From NCBI GenBank assembly GCA_017442445.1, contig JAFRZS010000227.1, forward strand, positions 1-5,455: a stretch of 5,455 nt of DNA, given 5' to 3'. Positions 1 through 5,455 of this stretch are shown piece after piece. Every line of letters begins with the position of its first letter. Within the stretch, counting starts at the first letter, position 1. Origin of the DNA: Clostridia bacterium (GTDB taxonomy: Bacteria > Bacillota > Clostridia > Oscillospirales > Acutalibacteraceae). Made by a program: the position numbers and the translations under genes. The notes below the pieces were generated by a model. That model made no database searches and was not told the origin of the DNA. It saw only the letters and a list, made by a program, of their open reading frames with translations.

Positions 1-68
1 AGCGGTGAGGTTTGTTCGTAGTATAAAACATAATACTTTACAGTTTTTGATATTATATGCATGTTTAT

Positions 69-103
69 GGGGTTCTTGTAGGCTTTTACACCTGCAGAAC
101 CCC
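69..103 (-). terminator. Hairpin downstream of the ceramidase-like gene, possible terminator
   Basis: An inverted repeat with arms 69-82 and 91-103 begins about 50 bases past the stop codon of the ceramidase-like gene. The outer eight pairs (GGGGTTCT with AGAACCCC) are perfect. A single bulged T at 77 and a five-pair inner stem containing one G-T pair follow, around an 8-base loop. On the minus strand the hairpin is followed by ATAAACAT rather than a run of T, so it does not fit the classic intrinsic terminator. It may be a weak terminator or a 3'-end stabilising hairpin; position and stability are the only support. Confidence 0.42.
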
Positions 104-155
104 TTATTCTATGCGGTTTTATACGGTCTTCGCTTTTTTTACATCCCCTTTAAGA

Positions 156-1778
156 TTACTTGATTTCGTCAAGCATTGTATAATATTCTTTTACCATGAA
201 TGAGCCTATATGTTTGCCGACTGACAAAACTTCGTCTGCAATTTCTTCGCCGATAATATGACCCATGAATGCAAAGTTGTTATCTGTAAGCATATAGCCG
301 AGAGCATCGTTTGTGATACTTACGGGATAAATTTTTACTGAGTCAACTGCATCATGCAAACTGTCATAAGGCCAGACATCATCGTCCCATGTTGTGCCGT
401 TTGTAATTTCATCATCCCAGAAAACTTCGGGATAAAGCTCTGTCGGGAAAAGCGCGAACGCAAATTCGTTGCCGAATTCAATATATCCCATTTCAGAGGG
501 CATACAATAAGTTCCGTCTTCTTTTATCAAGACTCTATTATTTACAAGTCTTATTTCACAAGCGAGAACAAGAATACTGTTTTCAGGTTTAATGAAAATT
601 TCTCTGTGTGTTGCATTGAGTACTGGCTCCAATTCCTCAGAGAAATCCGCCGCAAGAACTAATTCCGCAAACTTTGAGCCGAGGTATTTTGCCTGTGCGC
701 CCATTGACTCCCATTCGTCAAGTCCCGTATAATCAACATCAATATCTCTTGATACCTGACCTACTGCGCCCGGAATCATAACAAGGTTTGCACCTGTTTT
801 TTCCTTGATTGCCTTGTCCATATAATAAATATAGTCAGAGCCTACAAGTCCGTTACCCGCGCTGAATGATGTTGCATGGCAAGTGATATCTGTGATATAT
901 GTATCTTCACTTCCTGAATCGGGTACAAAGCGGAGCGCCGCTGTATCCGGAATATCTTCCTTGGAAATAAGCTCTCTCTTATCCTTGATATATTTGCTGC
1001 AATCTATTTCATCATAATAAAGCTTTCCGCTTTCCATGTCAGTAATTGCTTCTTTCACAGCTTCGATTGACTGATTGATGAAATACTGCTTGAAATATTC
1101 TGCTTTCTTCATTCCGGGTACTGATGCTGTAATACCGAAATGATTATAGAATCCGTTGAGGAAAAGCTTTGCAAAAAAGCCTGTGCTGACTCCCTGAGTA
1201 TCTAAAACCGAGTGAGCATGAGTTGCTGAAATATTGATACTTGCAACTTCTATGCCCTCTTTTTCACAGTATTCAAGAACACCTATGCGGATAGCTCTTG
1301 TATCTGTTGAGGTTACGCCGAGAGCATCAATCGCGCCCATAACAACTGCACCTTCGCCGCTGTTATCATCAATTGCAATTACTCTGATTCTCTGGTCATC
1401 ATATACGCCCTGTGCCAATTTCTTAGTAAGATCTCTGCCAAGGTTGTATTCACCGCTGTCAACATCGGCAGGAAGAATGCTTTTGCTTGAAAACCCGAGC
1501 TCCCAATATGCACCGTCCTTAGCCTCTGTCTGATAATTTTCACGGCCTTTTAAAAATCCTGCTTCTTCACCGTTGTATTCTGAAACAGGAATCCAATCAG
1601 CAGGGTCGGGATAAAGTCTGCATACAGCACTTACAACTTTTTCAACAACTACATTGAGTGTGTCATAAAGAACCTTCATCACAGAAGCGCCGATATCCTT
1701 ATCGGCTGCATATGACACTACGGTATTACTGCAGAAAAGCATAGTAATACAAAGTATAATCGCAATAATTTTTTTCAT
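156..1778 (-). CDS. Secreted neutral/alkaline ceramidase-family hydrolase
   Basis: The 540-residue product has an export signal: KK near the start, a hydrophobic core at about residues 4-15, and a likely cut after Ala24 or Ala25 (SYAA-D). The mature part resembles the N-terminal catalytic domain of neutral/alkaline ceramidases, zinc amidases that split ceramide into sphingosine and fatty acid. I see SATHAHS (184-190, candidate zinc His187, with His189), CHATS (300-304, candidate zinc His301), GQVSRD (340-345, nucleophile candidate Ser343), FPTE (Glu447) and ALGY (Tyr495). Their order and rough spacing match the zinc His/His/Glu/Tyr and Ser set of characterised ceramidases. The nucleophile motif differs from the usual GDVSPN. 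Characterised enzymes also carry a C-terminal Ig-like domain; this protein ends soon after the catalytic region. The start is fixed by a strong ribosome site nine bases upstream and by the signal peptide. Family membership is fairly secure; ceramide as substrate is not, and another amide or lipid substrate is possible. It has its own promoter. Confidence 0.82.
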   Translation of the reverse strand: MKKIIAIILCITMLFCSNTVVSYAADKDIGASVMKVLYDTLNVVVEKVVSAVCRLYPDPADWIPVSEYNGEEAGFLKGRENYQTEAKDGAYWELGFSSKSILPADVDSGEYNLGRDLTKKLAQGVYDDQRIRVIAIDDNSGEGAVVMGAIDALGVTSTDTRAIRIGVLEYCEKEGIEVASINISATHAHSVLDTQGVSTGFFAKLFLNGFYNHFGITASVPGMKKAEYFKQYFINQSIEAVKEAITDMESGKLYYDEIDCSKYIKDKRELISKEDIPDTAALRFVPDSGSEDTYITDITCHATSFSAGNGLVGSDYIYYMDKAIKEKTGANLVMIPGAVGQVSRDIDVDYTGLDEWESMGAQAKYLGSKFAELVLAADFSEELEPVLNATHREIFIKPENSILVLACEIRLVNNRVLIKEDGTYCMPSEMGYIEFGNEFAFALFPTELYPEVFWDDEITNGTTWDDDVWPYDSLHDAVDSVKIYPVSITNDALGYMLTDNNFAFMGHIIGEEIADEVLSVGKHIGSFMVKEYYTMLDEIK

Positions 1779-1787
1779 ATGTTTCTT

Positions 1788-1793
1788 CCTCCT
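1788..1793 (-). promoter_or_regulatory. Ribosome binding site of the ceramidase-like gene
   Basis: The minus strand reads AAAAGGAGGAA here, a full AGGAGG core, with nine bases between it and the ATG at 1778. This is an optimal Gram-positive Shine-Dalgarno site and it fixes the start codon. Confidence 0.9.
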
Positions 1794-1804
1794 TTTCTTA
1801 TTTA

Positions 1805-1833
1805 ATTATAATTTAAACAAAAGTAAGTGTCAA
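1805..1833 (-). promoter_or_regulatory. Consensus sigma-A type promoter of the ceramidase-like gene
   Basis: On the minus strand a perfect -35 box TTGACA (1828-1833) is followed by exactly 17 bases and a perfect -10 box TATAAT (1805-1810). Initiation would be expected near 1797-1799, giving a leader of only about 20 bases that holds little besides the ribosome site. An A-rich stretch just upstream (about 1838-1849) could act as an UP-like element. No operator palindrome overlaps the boxes, so the promoter looks strong and simple. It implies that this gene is not dependent on read-through from the repeat-protein gene. Confidence 0.85.
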
Positions 1834-1872
1834 TGTGTTTTTTGAAATACACACCGGTATGAAATAAACGAC

Positions 1873-1913
1873 AAACGCATACCGCAAAAAATTATTTCAT
1901 GCGGTATGCGTTT
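1873..1913 (-). terminator. 14-bp hairpin terminator after the repeat-protein gene, probably bidirectional
   Basis: Arms 1873-1886 and 1900-1913 form a perfect 14-bp stem (AAACGCATACCGCA with its complement) around a 13-base loop. The hairpin starts about 19 bases past the stop codon of the large gene. On the minus strand it is followed by an interrupted T-rich tail (GTCGTTTATTTC); on the plus strand the stem runs straight into six T residues (1911-1916). The sequence could therefore stop transcription from both sides. Its place between the end of one gene and the promoter of the next supports terminator function for the minus-strand transcript. Confidence 0.82.
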
Positions 1914-1932
1914 TTTACAGCCTATTAAATTT

Positions 1933-4900
1933 TTATTTGTCTGTTACAGAAACTACATCTGTATAGTCTGTGATAATTTCACCGTCACCGTTAATGTAAA
2001 CAATGAAGCCTCTTGCATAGAAAGTCTTACCCGATGAAGTCTTTACAGTTAACTGATACTGTCCGTCATTTGTTGTGTGAACAGTTCTGTAGAGTCTTAT
2101 TGCAGTCTGTTCGTCAACAGAATATGATTCAAATGTAAGCTTTTCATTTGTTCCGTATTCTGCCGACTGTGTTAACAACAATCCTGAGCTTACAAATACA
2201 TAATCTTCAGGTACTGTTCTTGTTACCATAAATTCTGCTTTATAAGTTGTTGCTGTCTGTTCTTTGATTGTTGTTGTCAAGACTACTGTCGGTTTTTCTT
2301 CTGTTTCTGCAGTTGCAAATACCGCTGTTACTGTCAAATCCTTATATACATAGAATCTGAACTCTCTGTCATAACTTGCGATTGTCTTTCCGTCAAATGT
2401 CCAGCCCGCAAAGTTCTGTCCTTCGGGAATCTGATCGTCTGTTATTGCTGCTGTCACGGGTGTGTTGTAGTAGTATTTACTTTCAGATTCAGTATCACCT
2501 ATTACTATTTTGATTGTGTGTATGTTGTTGCGCGGTCTGTATATAGCTTCTACAATGAGATTTCCGTTTACTTCTGTTGTATCAGTATCCCATTTGTCAA
2601 ATACATAGCCTGCATTCTCTGTCGTAAGTGTGGGTACTGTTGCAGAACCGCCCTTTACTACTCTCTGAATATCGACAACCATTTTAAGAATAGAGTCAAC
2701 AAAAACTACTGTGTAATATTCTGAATTGGCTTCCTCTGAATATACAGCTTCAATCTTTTTATCTGCTTCAAGCACGAATGTATATTTCTCTTCGCGGGAG
2801 ACTATTCTCATTCTGTCGTCTCTCCAGCACATAAACTTTCTTGTTTCGCCATTGTTGACATTTGCTGTGATCGTGACCTTTGTTCCTGCCGGTAACTTTA
2901 TCTGATACACGTCACCCTCAAGTGTTGCAGCTTCTTCACCGATGCTTACTGTCATGTATGCATCGGGTGATGTTGCCATGAGGTCATAGCCGTCAGCTAC
3001 TTTCCAGTGTGCGTACAGATCATGGTCAACAGTTCTGCTAACTATAGTTTCTTCCGTTACCAAGACTCCGGTGCTTGATGATGAAGTGTACCAACCTGTA
3101 AAAGTATAACCTTTTCTTGTAGGTATCGGGAGCTCTCCGTAAGGACTGTCATAGGTTACGGTTTTACTTGTAATTTCGACATATTCTCCACCATTCAGCT
3201 TAAATCTTACCGTGTAGCTAAGTGCTTCCCACACCGCATATAAAATTACTATTTCTCCGTCAACATCGGTAAGATTTTTAACTTGAGCACCATACTCATA
3301 AAAATCACCTGTTCCGTCAGCCTTTGTATTCCAACCGACAAATCTGTATCCTGTTCTGTTATAATTAGTTCTTGAAAGTGTATGCAATTCATCGTAATTA
3401 CAAATCTCATCTGCAGCAGCTGAGCCGCTTCCGCCGTTAGGCAGATATCTAATCGTATATGTAATAGGTGTCCACTTTGCATATAGTATCTGATCAGAAG
3501 TTTTTGTAAACTTTGTCGTCGGTAATATCTGTGTTGTACTTGTTGTTGAAGCGTACCAACCTGTAAAGATATAACCTGTTTTCGTTGCTGTCGGGAGCTC
3601 ACCGTAAGGAGTTTGATATGCTACAGTTATGCTTTCTGTATCGCAAGTACCACCGTTTGCATCAAAGGTTACTGTGTATGTGTTTGCTGTCCATTGTGCA
3701 TAAAGTGTTACTGTTGCTCCATCAGTTGCAGTAAGGTTGTTAACACTTTGTTTATCGGTATAGCTATCGCCTGTTCCGTCAGCCACGGTATTCCAACCGT
3801 TGAATGTATAACCTGTTTTCGTAAATCCGTTCGCTGTAAGTTCTTTGGCTGTGCCGTAAGTCATGCTCATTTGTGCGGTTGAACCGCCAGTATTACCGTT
3901 TCCGTTAAACTTAATTGTGTATGTGTTCCCAGTCCAACGTGCATACAAAGTATCATTTGTTTCAAAATCACTTACCAAAACACCTTTTCCCTCTGCATCA
4001 TAGTACATATTTCCGCCCAATGTTGCTGAGGAAACTGTAATAACTGTGTCAGATGTTGGTACACATGAAAAATCAATAAAACGTAAATTTGTATTGTACA
4101 GAGTGCTTCCCTTTGCCGTCACCATTTCTTCTGTAATATCGAAATCAACGGTATATTTCCAACCGTTTGTGATTTCTTCTACCTGATACATAGAGTTGTC
4201 AAGATTTACGTCATTGAACTGAATTTGCGGTGCATTTGTACGGGACGGATCTACAAATATAATAACAGCTGTAAGATGTCTTCCCTTATCACCATCCGTT
4301 GTTAAGTTCCAGTCATTGCCGTCCTTTTTGAAATTAACTCTTGCATATGAAGAAGAGCTATTATAAATTATTTCACTTGCTAAAGAAGTTGTTCTGTCGT
4401 CTGCAAAGTAACCTGCAAATGTATATCCTGCCTTTGTCGGAGCAACGATGTCAGGTAATGCACTACCATAAGTTGCTTGCACGGAAGCTGTACCTCCGGT
4501 ACCGCCAACTCTGTCAAGTGTAATCGTGACCGACTTAGCAGTCCATTGTGCATAAAGTGTTACTGTTGCTCCGTTAGTTGCAGTAAGGTTGTTAACACTT
4601 TGCTGATTTGTATAGCCGGTTCCTGTTCCGTCAGCCTTTGTATTCCAACCTGCAAAAGTATAGCCTGTTTTTGTAAAGCCGTTTGCGGTGAGATTTTTGG
4701 CTGTGCCGTAGGTCATGCTCATTGATGCAGTTGAACCGCCTGTATTGCCGTTTCCGTTAAAGCTAATTGTGTAGGTATTGGTTGTGAATTTGAGAATTAC
4801 TGTTTTTTCGCCTGAAGTAACATTTATTGTTCCGGAAAGTGCATTTGAACCTGATTGTACGAACGTTTTTCCTGTAGCAACCTTAATATCCTTAATCTCA

Positions 4901-5455
4901 TAGGTAGAGCCGTAAGGATGTTTTGTATAATAGTCGATTACATCATCTGCAACCTGTACTCCGTTTACATAGACGTCAACGGTTCCGTAACTTCCTATAT
5001 TCGCAGATTCAACACCGTCAAGCAATCCCTTTATATTGAGGTAATACTCATTTGTCGTCCAACGTGCATACAAAGTATCATTTGTTTCAAAATCACTTAC
5101 CAAAACACCTTTTCCCTCTGCATCATAGTACATATTTCCGCCTAATGTTGCTGAGGAAACTGTAATTACAGAAGAATCTGTTGTGGTCACAATATCAATA
5201 AAACGGTAATTTGTATCGTACGCTGTACTTCCTTTTGCCGTCACCATTTCTTCTGTGATATAGAAGTCAACAGTATATTTCCAACCGTTTGTGATTTCTT
5301 CTACCTGATACATAGAGTTGTCAAGATTTACGTCATTGAACTGAAGTGCCGGTGCAGTTGTCAAGGATGAATCTACAAGTGTGATAACGGCACTTATGTG
5401 TCTGCCCTTATCACCCTCGGTTGTTAAATTCCAACCGTTGCCGTCTTTTTTGAAA
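1933..5455 (-). CDS. Large modular surface/secreted protein with Listeria-Bacteroides (InlB B-type) repeats, 5' end outside window
   Basis: This is the C-terminal 1,173 residues of a larger protein. The frame stays open to the window edge, and a TTG at 5362-5364 lies inside a conserved repeat, so it is not a real start. From N to C the order is: end of a split repeat (5455-5056), a module of about 91 residues (5052-4780), a Listeria-Bacteroides repeat (4779-4537), a second split repeat carrying an inserted module (4536-3931), four repeats in a row (3927-2998), three degenerate repeat-like domains (2997-2314) and a C-terminal beta-rich domain (2295-1936). The repeats show the family signature: GYTFxGW, often ADGTG, then LYAxW. 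Such repeats form small beta folds in surface proteins such as InlB and in many gut Clostridia proteins, where they act as stalks or adhesion modules. No LPXTG motif, hydrophobic tail, SLH domain or enzymatic motif is visible in this part, so function and anchoring depend on the missing N-terminus. A hairpin terminator follows the stop. Confidence 0.88.
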   Translation of the reverse strand, partial: FKKDGNGWNLTTEGDKGRHISAVITLVDSSLTTAPALQFNDVNLDNSMYQVEEITNGWKYTVDFYITEEMVTAKGSTAYDTNYRFIDIVTTTDSSVITVSSATLGGNMYYDAEGKGVLVSDFETNDTLYARWTTNEYYLNIKGLLDGVESANIGSYGTVDVYVNGVQVADDVIDYYTKHPYGSTYEIKDIKVATGKTFVQSGSNALSGTINVTSGEKTVILKFTTNTYTISFNGNGNTGGSTASMSMTYGTAKNLTANGFTKTGYTFAGWNTKADGTGTGYTNQQSVNNLTATNGATVTLYAQWTAKSVTITLDRVGGTGGTASVQATYGSALPDIVAPTKAGYTFAGYFADDRTTSLASEIIYNSSSSYARVNFKKDGNDWNLTTDGDKGRHLTAVIIFVDPSRTNAPQIQFNDVNLDNSMYQVEEITNGWKYTVDFDITEEMVTAKGSTLYNTNLRFIDFSCVPTSDTVITVSSATLGGNMYYDAEGKGVLVSDFETNDTLYARWTGNTYTIKFNGNGNTGGSTAQMSMTYGTAKELTANGFTKTGYTFNGWNTVADGTGDSYTDKQSVNNLTATDGATVTLYAQWTANTYTVTFDANGGTCDTESITVAYQTPYGELPTATKTGYIFTGWYASTTSTTQILPTTKFTKTSDQILYAKWTPITYTIRYLPNGGSGSAAADEICNYDELHTLSRTNYNRTGYRFVGWNTKADGTGDFYEYGAQVKNLTDVDGEIVILYAVWEALSYTVRFKLNGGEYVEITSKTVTYDSPYGELPIPTRKGYTFTGWYTSSSSTGVLVTEETIVSRTVDHDLYAHWKVADGYDLMATSPDAYMTVSIGEEAATLEGDVYQIKLPAGTKVTITANVNNGETRKFMCWRDDRMRIVSREEKYTFVLEADKKIEAVYSEEANSEYYTVVFVDSILKMVVDIQRVVKGGSATVPTLTTENAGYVFDKWDTDTTEVNGNLIVEAIYRPRNNIHTIKIVIGDTESESKYYYNTPVTAAITDDQIPEGQNFAGWTFDGKTIASYDREFRFYVYKDLTVTAVFATAETEEKPTVVLTTTIKEQTATTYKAEFMVTRTVPEDYVFVSSGLLLTQSAEYGTNEKLTFESYSVDEQTAIRLYRTVHTTNDGQYQLTVKTSSGKTFYARGFIVYINGDGEIITDYTDVVSVTDK
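1936..2295 (-). other. C-terminal domain of the repeat protein, family not recognised
   Basis: About 120 residues follow a short acidic linker (TAETEEK). The stretch is rich in T, V and Y and alternates hydrophobic residues in a beta-sandwich manner. It contains VFVSSGLLLT, RTVHTTNDGQY, FYARGFIVY and a final DYTDVVSVTDK. The pattern of an aromatic-R-G-hydrophobic strand followed by a short turn and a TDVVS end resembles fibronectin or Ig-like C-terminal domains of Clostridia surface proteins, but I cannot name the family. It ends without a sorting signal, so it could be a binding or wall-association domain. Confidence 0.5.
2314..2997 (-). repeat. Three degenerate repeat-like beta domains
   Basis: These three consecutive segments within the large gene keep only traces of the repeat signature. 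The first (2997-2734) has LPAGTKVTITA, then KFMCWRDD, and ends KKIEAVY. The second (2718-2536) has NAGYVFDKWD and ends VEAIYR. The third (2520-2314) has GQNFAGWTFDGK and ends LTVTAVFA. Each keeps an aromatic-x-x-W turn and a closing hydrophobic strand, but the LYAxW end has become AVY, AIY or AVF. They look like divergent members of the same beta-grasp-like repeat superfamily; the first may be a distinct bacterial Ig-type fold. Confidence 0.6.
2998..3927 (-). repeat. Array of four tandem Listeria-Bacteroides repeats
   Basis: Four units lie head to tail within the large gene: 3927-3685, 3684-3466, 3465-3223 and 3222-2998, each 73-81 residues. All begin with an aromatic-T-hydrophobic strand and a GG or GNG turn (FNGNGN, FDANGG, YLPNGG, FKLNGG). 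Each has a central GYxFxGW and closes with LYAQW, LYAKW, LYAVW or LYAHW. Units 1 and 3 carry the ADGTGD insert typical of the longer form of the repeat. Units 2 and 4 share PYGELP and a serine/threonine-rich loop, so the array alternates long and short types, as if a two-unit block had once duplicated. Confidence 0.88.
3931..4536 (-). repeat. Listeria-Bacteroides repeat split by an inserted module of about 128 residues
   Basis: The front half (LDRVGGTGG ... APTKAGYTFAGYF) and the back half (GGNMYYDAEGKGV ... LYARWT) together make one ordinary repeat of the GYF/YYDA type. Between them, at about 4401-4018, sits a separate module with conserved FKKDGN, WNLTT, GDKGRH, QFNDVNLDNSM, ITNGWKYTVDF and ITEEMVTAKGS segments. 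Neither half would be a complete repeat alone. I do not recognise the inserted module; its alternating strands suggest a beta-sandwich, perhaps a ligand-binding domain. Confidence 0.7.
3932..4333 (-). repeat. Long direct repeat within the large gene, copy 2
   Basis: This segment matches 5057-5455 in the same orientation and frame. The match is block-like: 3932-4041 equals 5057-5166 except for one base (4018 versus 5143), and 4151-4223 equals 5273-5345 exactly. The stretch between these blocks and the stretch beyond them are clearly diverged, and one codon is added in this copy. It encodes most of the inserted module plus the back half of its host repeat. Confidence 0.9.
4537..4779 (-). repeat. 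Listeria-Bacteroides repeat, near-duplicate of 3685-3927
   Basis: This unit runs from NTYTISFNGNGN through GYTFAGWNTKADGTG to LYAQWTA. It is closely matched, residue for residue and largely base for base, by the unit at 3685-3927, 852 bases (284 codons) away. The DNA match includes 32 identical bases at 4541-4572 versus 3689-3720. Differences cluster in the ADGTG loop (TGYTNQQ against DSYTDKQ), a plausible exposed loop. Confidence 0.88.
4780..5052 (-). other. Module of about 91 residues present only after the first split repeat
   Basis: This part of the large gene encodes EYYLNIKGLLDG, GSYGTVDVYVNGVQV, a DYYTKHPYGSTYEIKDI segment and a closing LSGTINV ... VILKFTT strand. It lacks the GYTFxGW and LYAxW marks of the flanking repeats, so it is a different domain. 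From memory, similar GT-x-DVY-x-NG ... YGTTYEI-type modules occur beside Listeria-Bacteroides repeats in other gut Clostridia proteins, but I cannot name a family. The corresponding place after the second split repeat (between 3931 and 3927) has no such module. Confidence 0.6.
5057..5455 (-). repeat. Long direct repeat within the large gene, copy 1 (cut by window edge)
   Basis: This is the counterpart of 3932-4333, offset by 1125 bases at its left part and 1122 at its right part, so the reading frame is kept. It reads continuously to the last base of the window, so the copy, and presumably the front half of its host repeat, continues outside. The least conserved part encodes the short loop around TTTDSS, against CVPTSD in the other copy. 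Confidence 0.9.

Noticed and set aside
1..68. AT-rich stretch with TATAAT-like words that could be a promoter for a gene to the left
   Set aside because: A minus-strand TATAAT exists near 52-58, but the best -35 candidate 17 bases upstream (TACAAG) is poor and overlaps the hairpin, and no coding start is visible before the edge.
354..1533. Plus-strand open frames at 354-662 and 1234-1533
   Set aside because: They lie entirely antisense to the ceramidase-like gene, show no recognisable domain, and lack good ribosome sites.
1728..1778. Possible lipoprotein signal at Cys10 or Cys16 of the ceramidase-like protein
   Set aside because: The residues before Cys16 (MLF) and Cys10 (IIL) do not fit the lipobox, which needs a small residue directly before the cysteine; an ordinary signal peptidase site at SYAA fits better.
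3613..4725. Two similar plus-strand reading frames (3613-3882 and 4477-4725), both cysteine-rich with a shared CIKCYCC segment
   Set aside because: They resemble each other only because they are the antisense of the two near-duplicate repeats of the large gene. Neither has a convincing ribosome site, and the minus-strand protein explains the sequence.
2518..5145. Plus-strand frames at 2518-2724, 4341-4523 and 4855-5145, and a minus-strand frame at 3249-3602 overlapping the large gene
   Set aside because: All are shadows of the large gene in other frames. Their composition is unlike a real protein, and the main frame has clear domain content across the same bases.
2998..5455. Repeated DNA considered as a CRISPR array or mobile-element repeats
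   Set aside because: Repeat units are long, in frame, and translate into conserved protein domains; there are no short regular repeats with unique spacers, no terminal inverted repeats and no transposase.
156..5455. The two genes as one operon encoding a functional pair
   Set aside because: A stable hairpin and a perfect promoter separate them, so co-transcription is unlikely, and nothing in the sequences shows a shared substrate or partner.

Overview
The window shows two protein-coding genes, both on the minus strand, and the 3' tail of the second gene's transcript. The DNA is moderately AT-rich. It has strong AGGAGG-type ribosome binding, a textbook sigma-A type promoter, a Gram-positive style signal peptide and Listeria-Bacteroides (InlB B-type) repeats. 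Together these suggest a Bacillota genome, probably a gut-type Clostridia (Oscillospiraceae or Lachnospiraceae-like). That placement is an inference from style, since no marker gene is present.

Reading in the direction of transcription (right to left), 5455-1933 is the 3' part of a large gene for a modular, repeat-rich surface or secreted protein. The frame is open to the right edge, so the true start and N-terminus lie outside the window; at least 1,173 residues are visible. It is built from Listeria-Bacteroides repeats (F-x-GW ... LYAxW), one of which is split by a module of about 128 residues. The back part of the same split repeat occurs a second time at the window edge. A different module of about 91 residues follows one copy but not the other. 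Toward the C-terminus the repeats become degenerate, and the protein ends in an unrecognised beta-rich domain with no LPXTG signal or hydrophobic tail.

A 14-bp hairpin (1873-1913) closes this transcript. The next gene then has its own promoter, a perfect TTGACA-17-TATAAT, and a strong ribosome binding site. It covers 1778-156 and encodes a 540-residue exported protein of the neutral/alkaline ceramidase family. The expected zinc and nucleophile positions are recognisable, but the nucleophile motif is altered and the usual C-terminal Ig-like domain is absent. A second hairpin lies downstream (69-103). The remaining bases to the left edge hold no supported gene.

Both products are predicted to act outside the cell, one as an adhesin or scaffold and one as an amide hydrolase. 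The terminator and private promoter between them argue for separate transcription, and I see no direct evidence that they work together. I found no RNA gene, CRISPR array or mobile element. The most unusual content is the nested-repeat architecture of the large protein.
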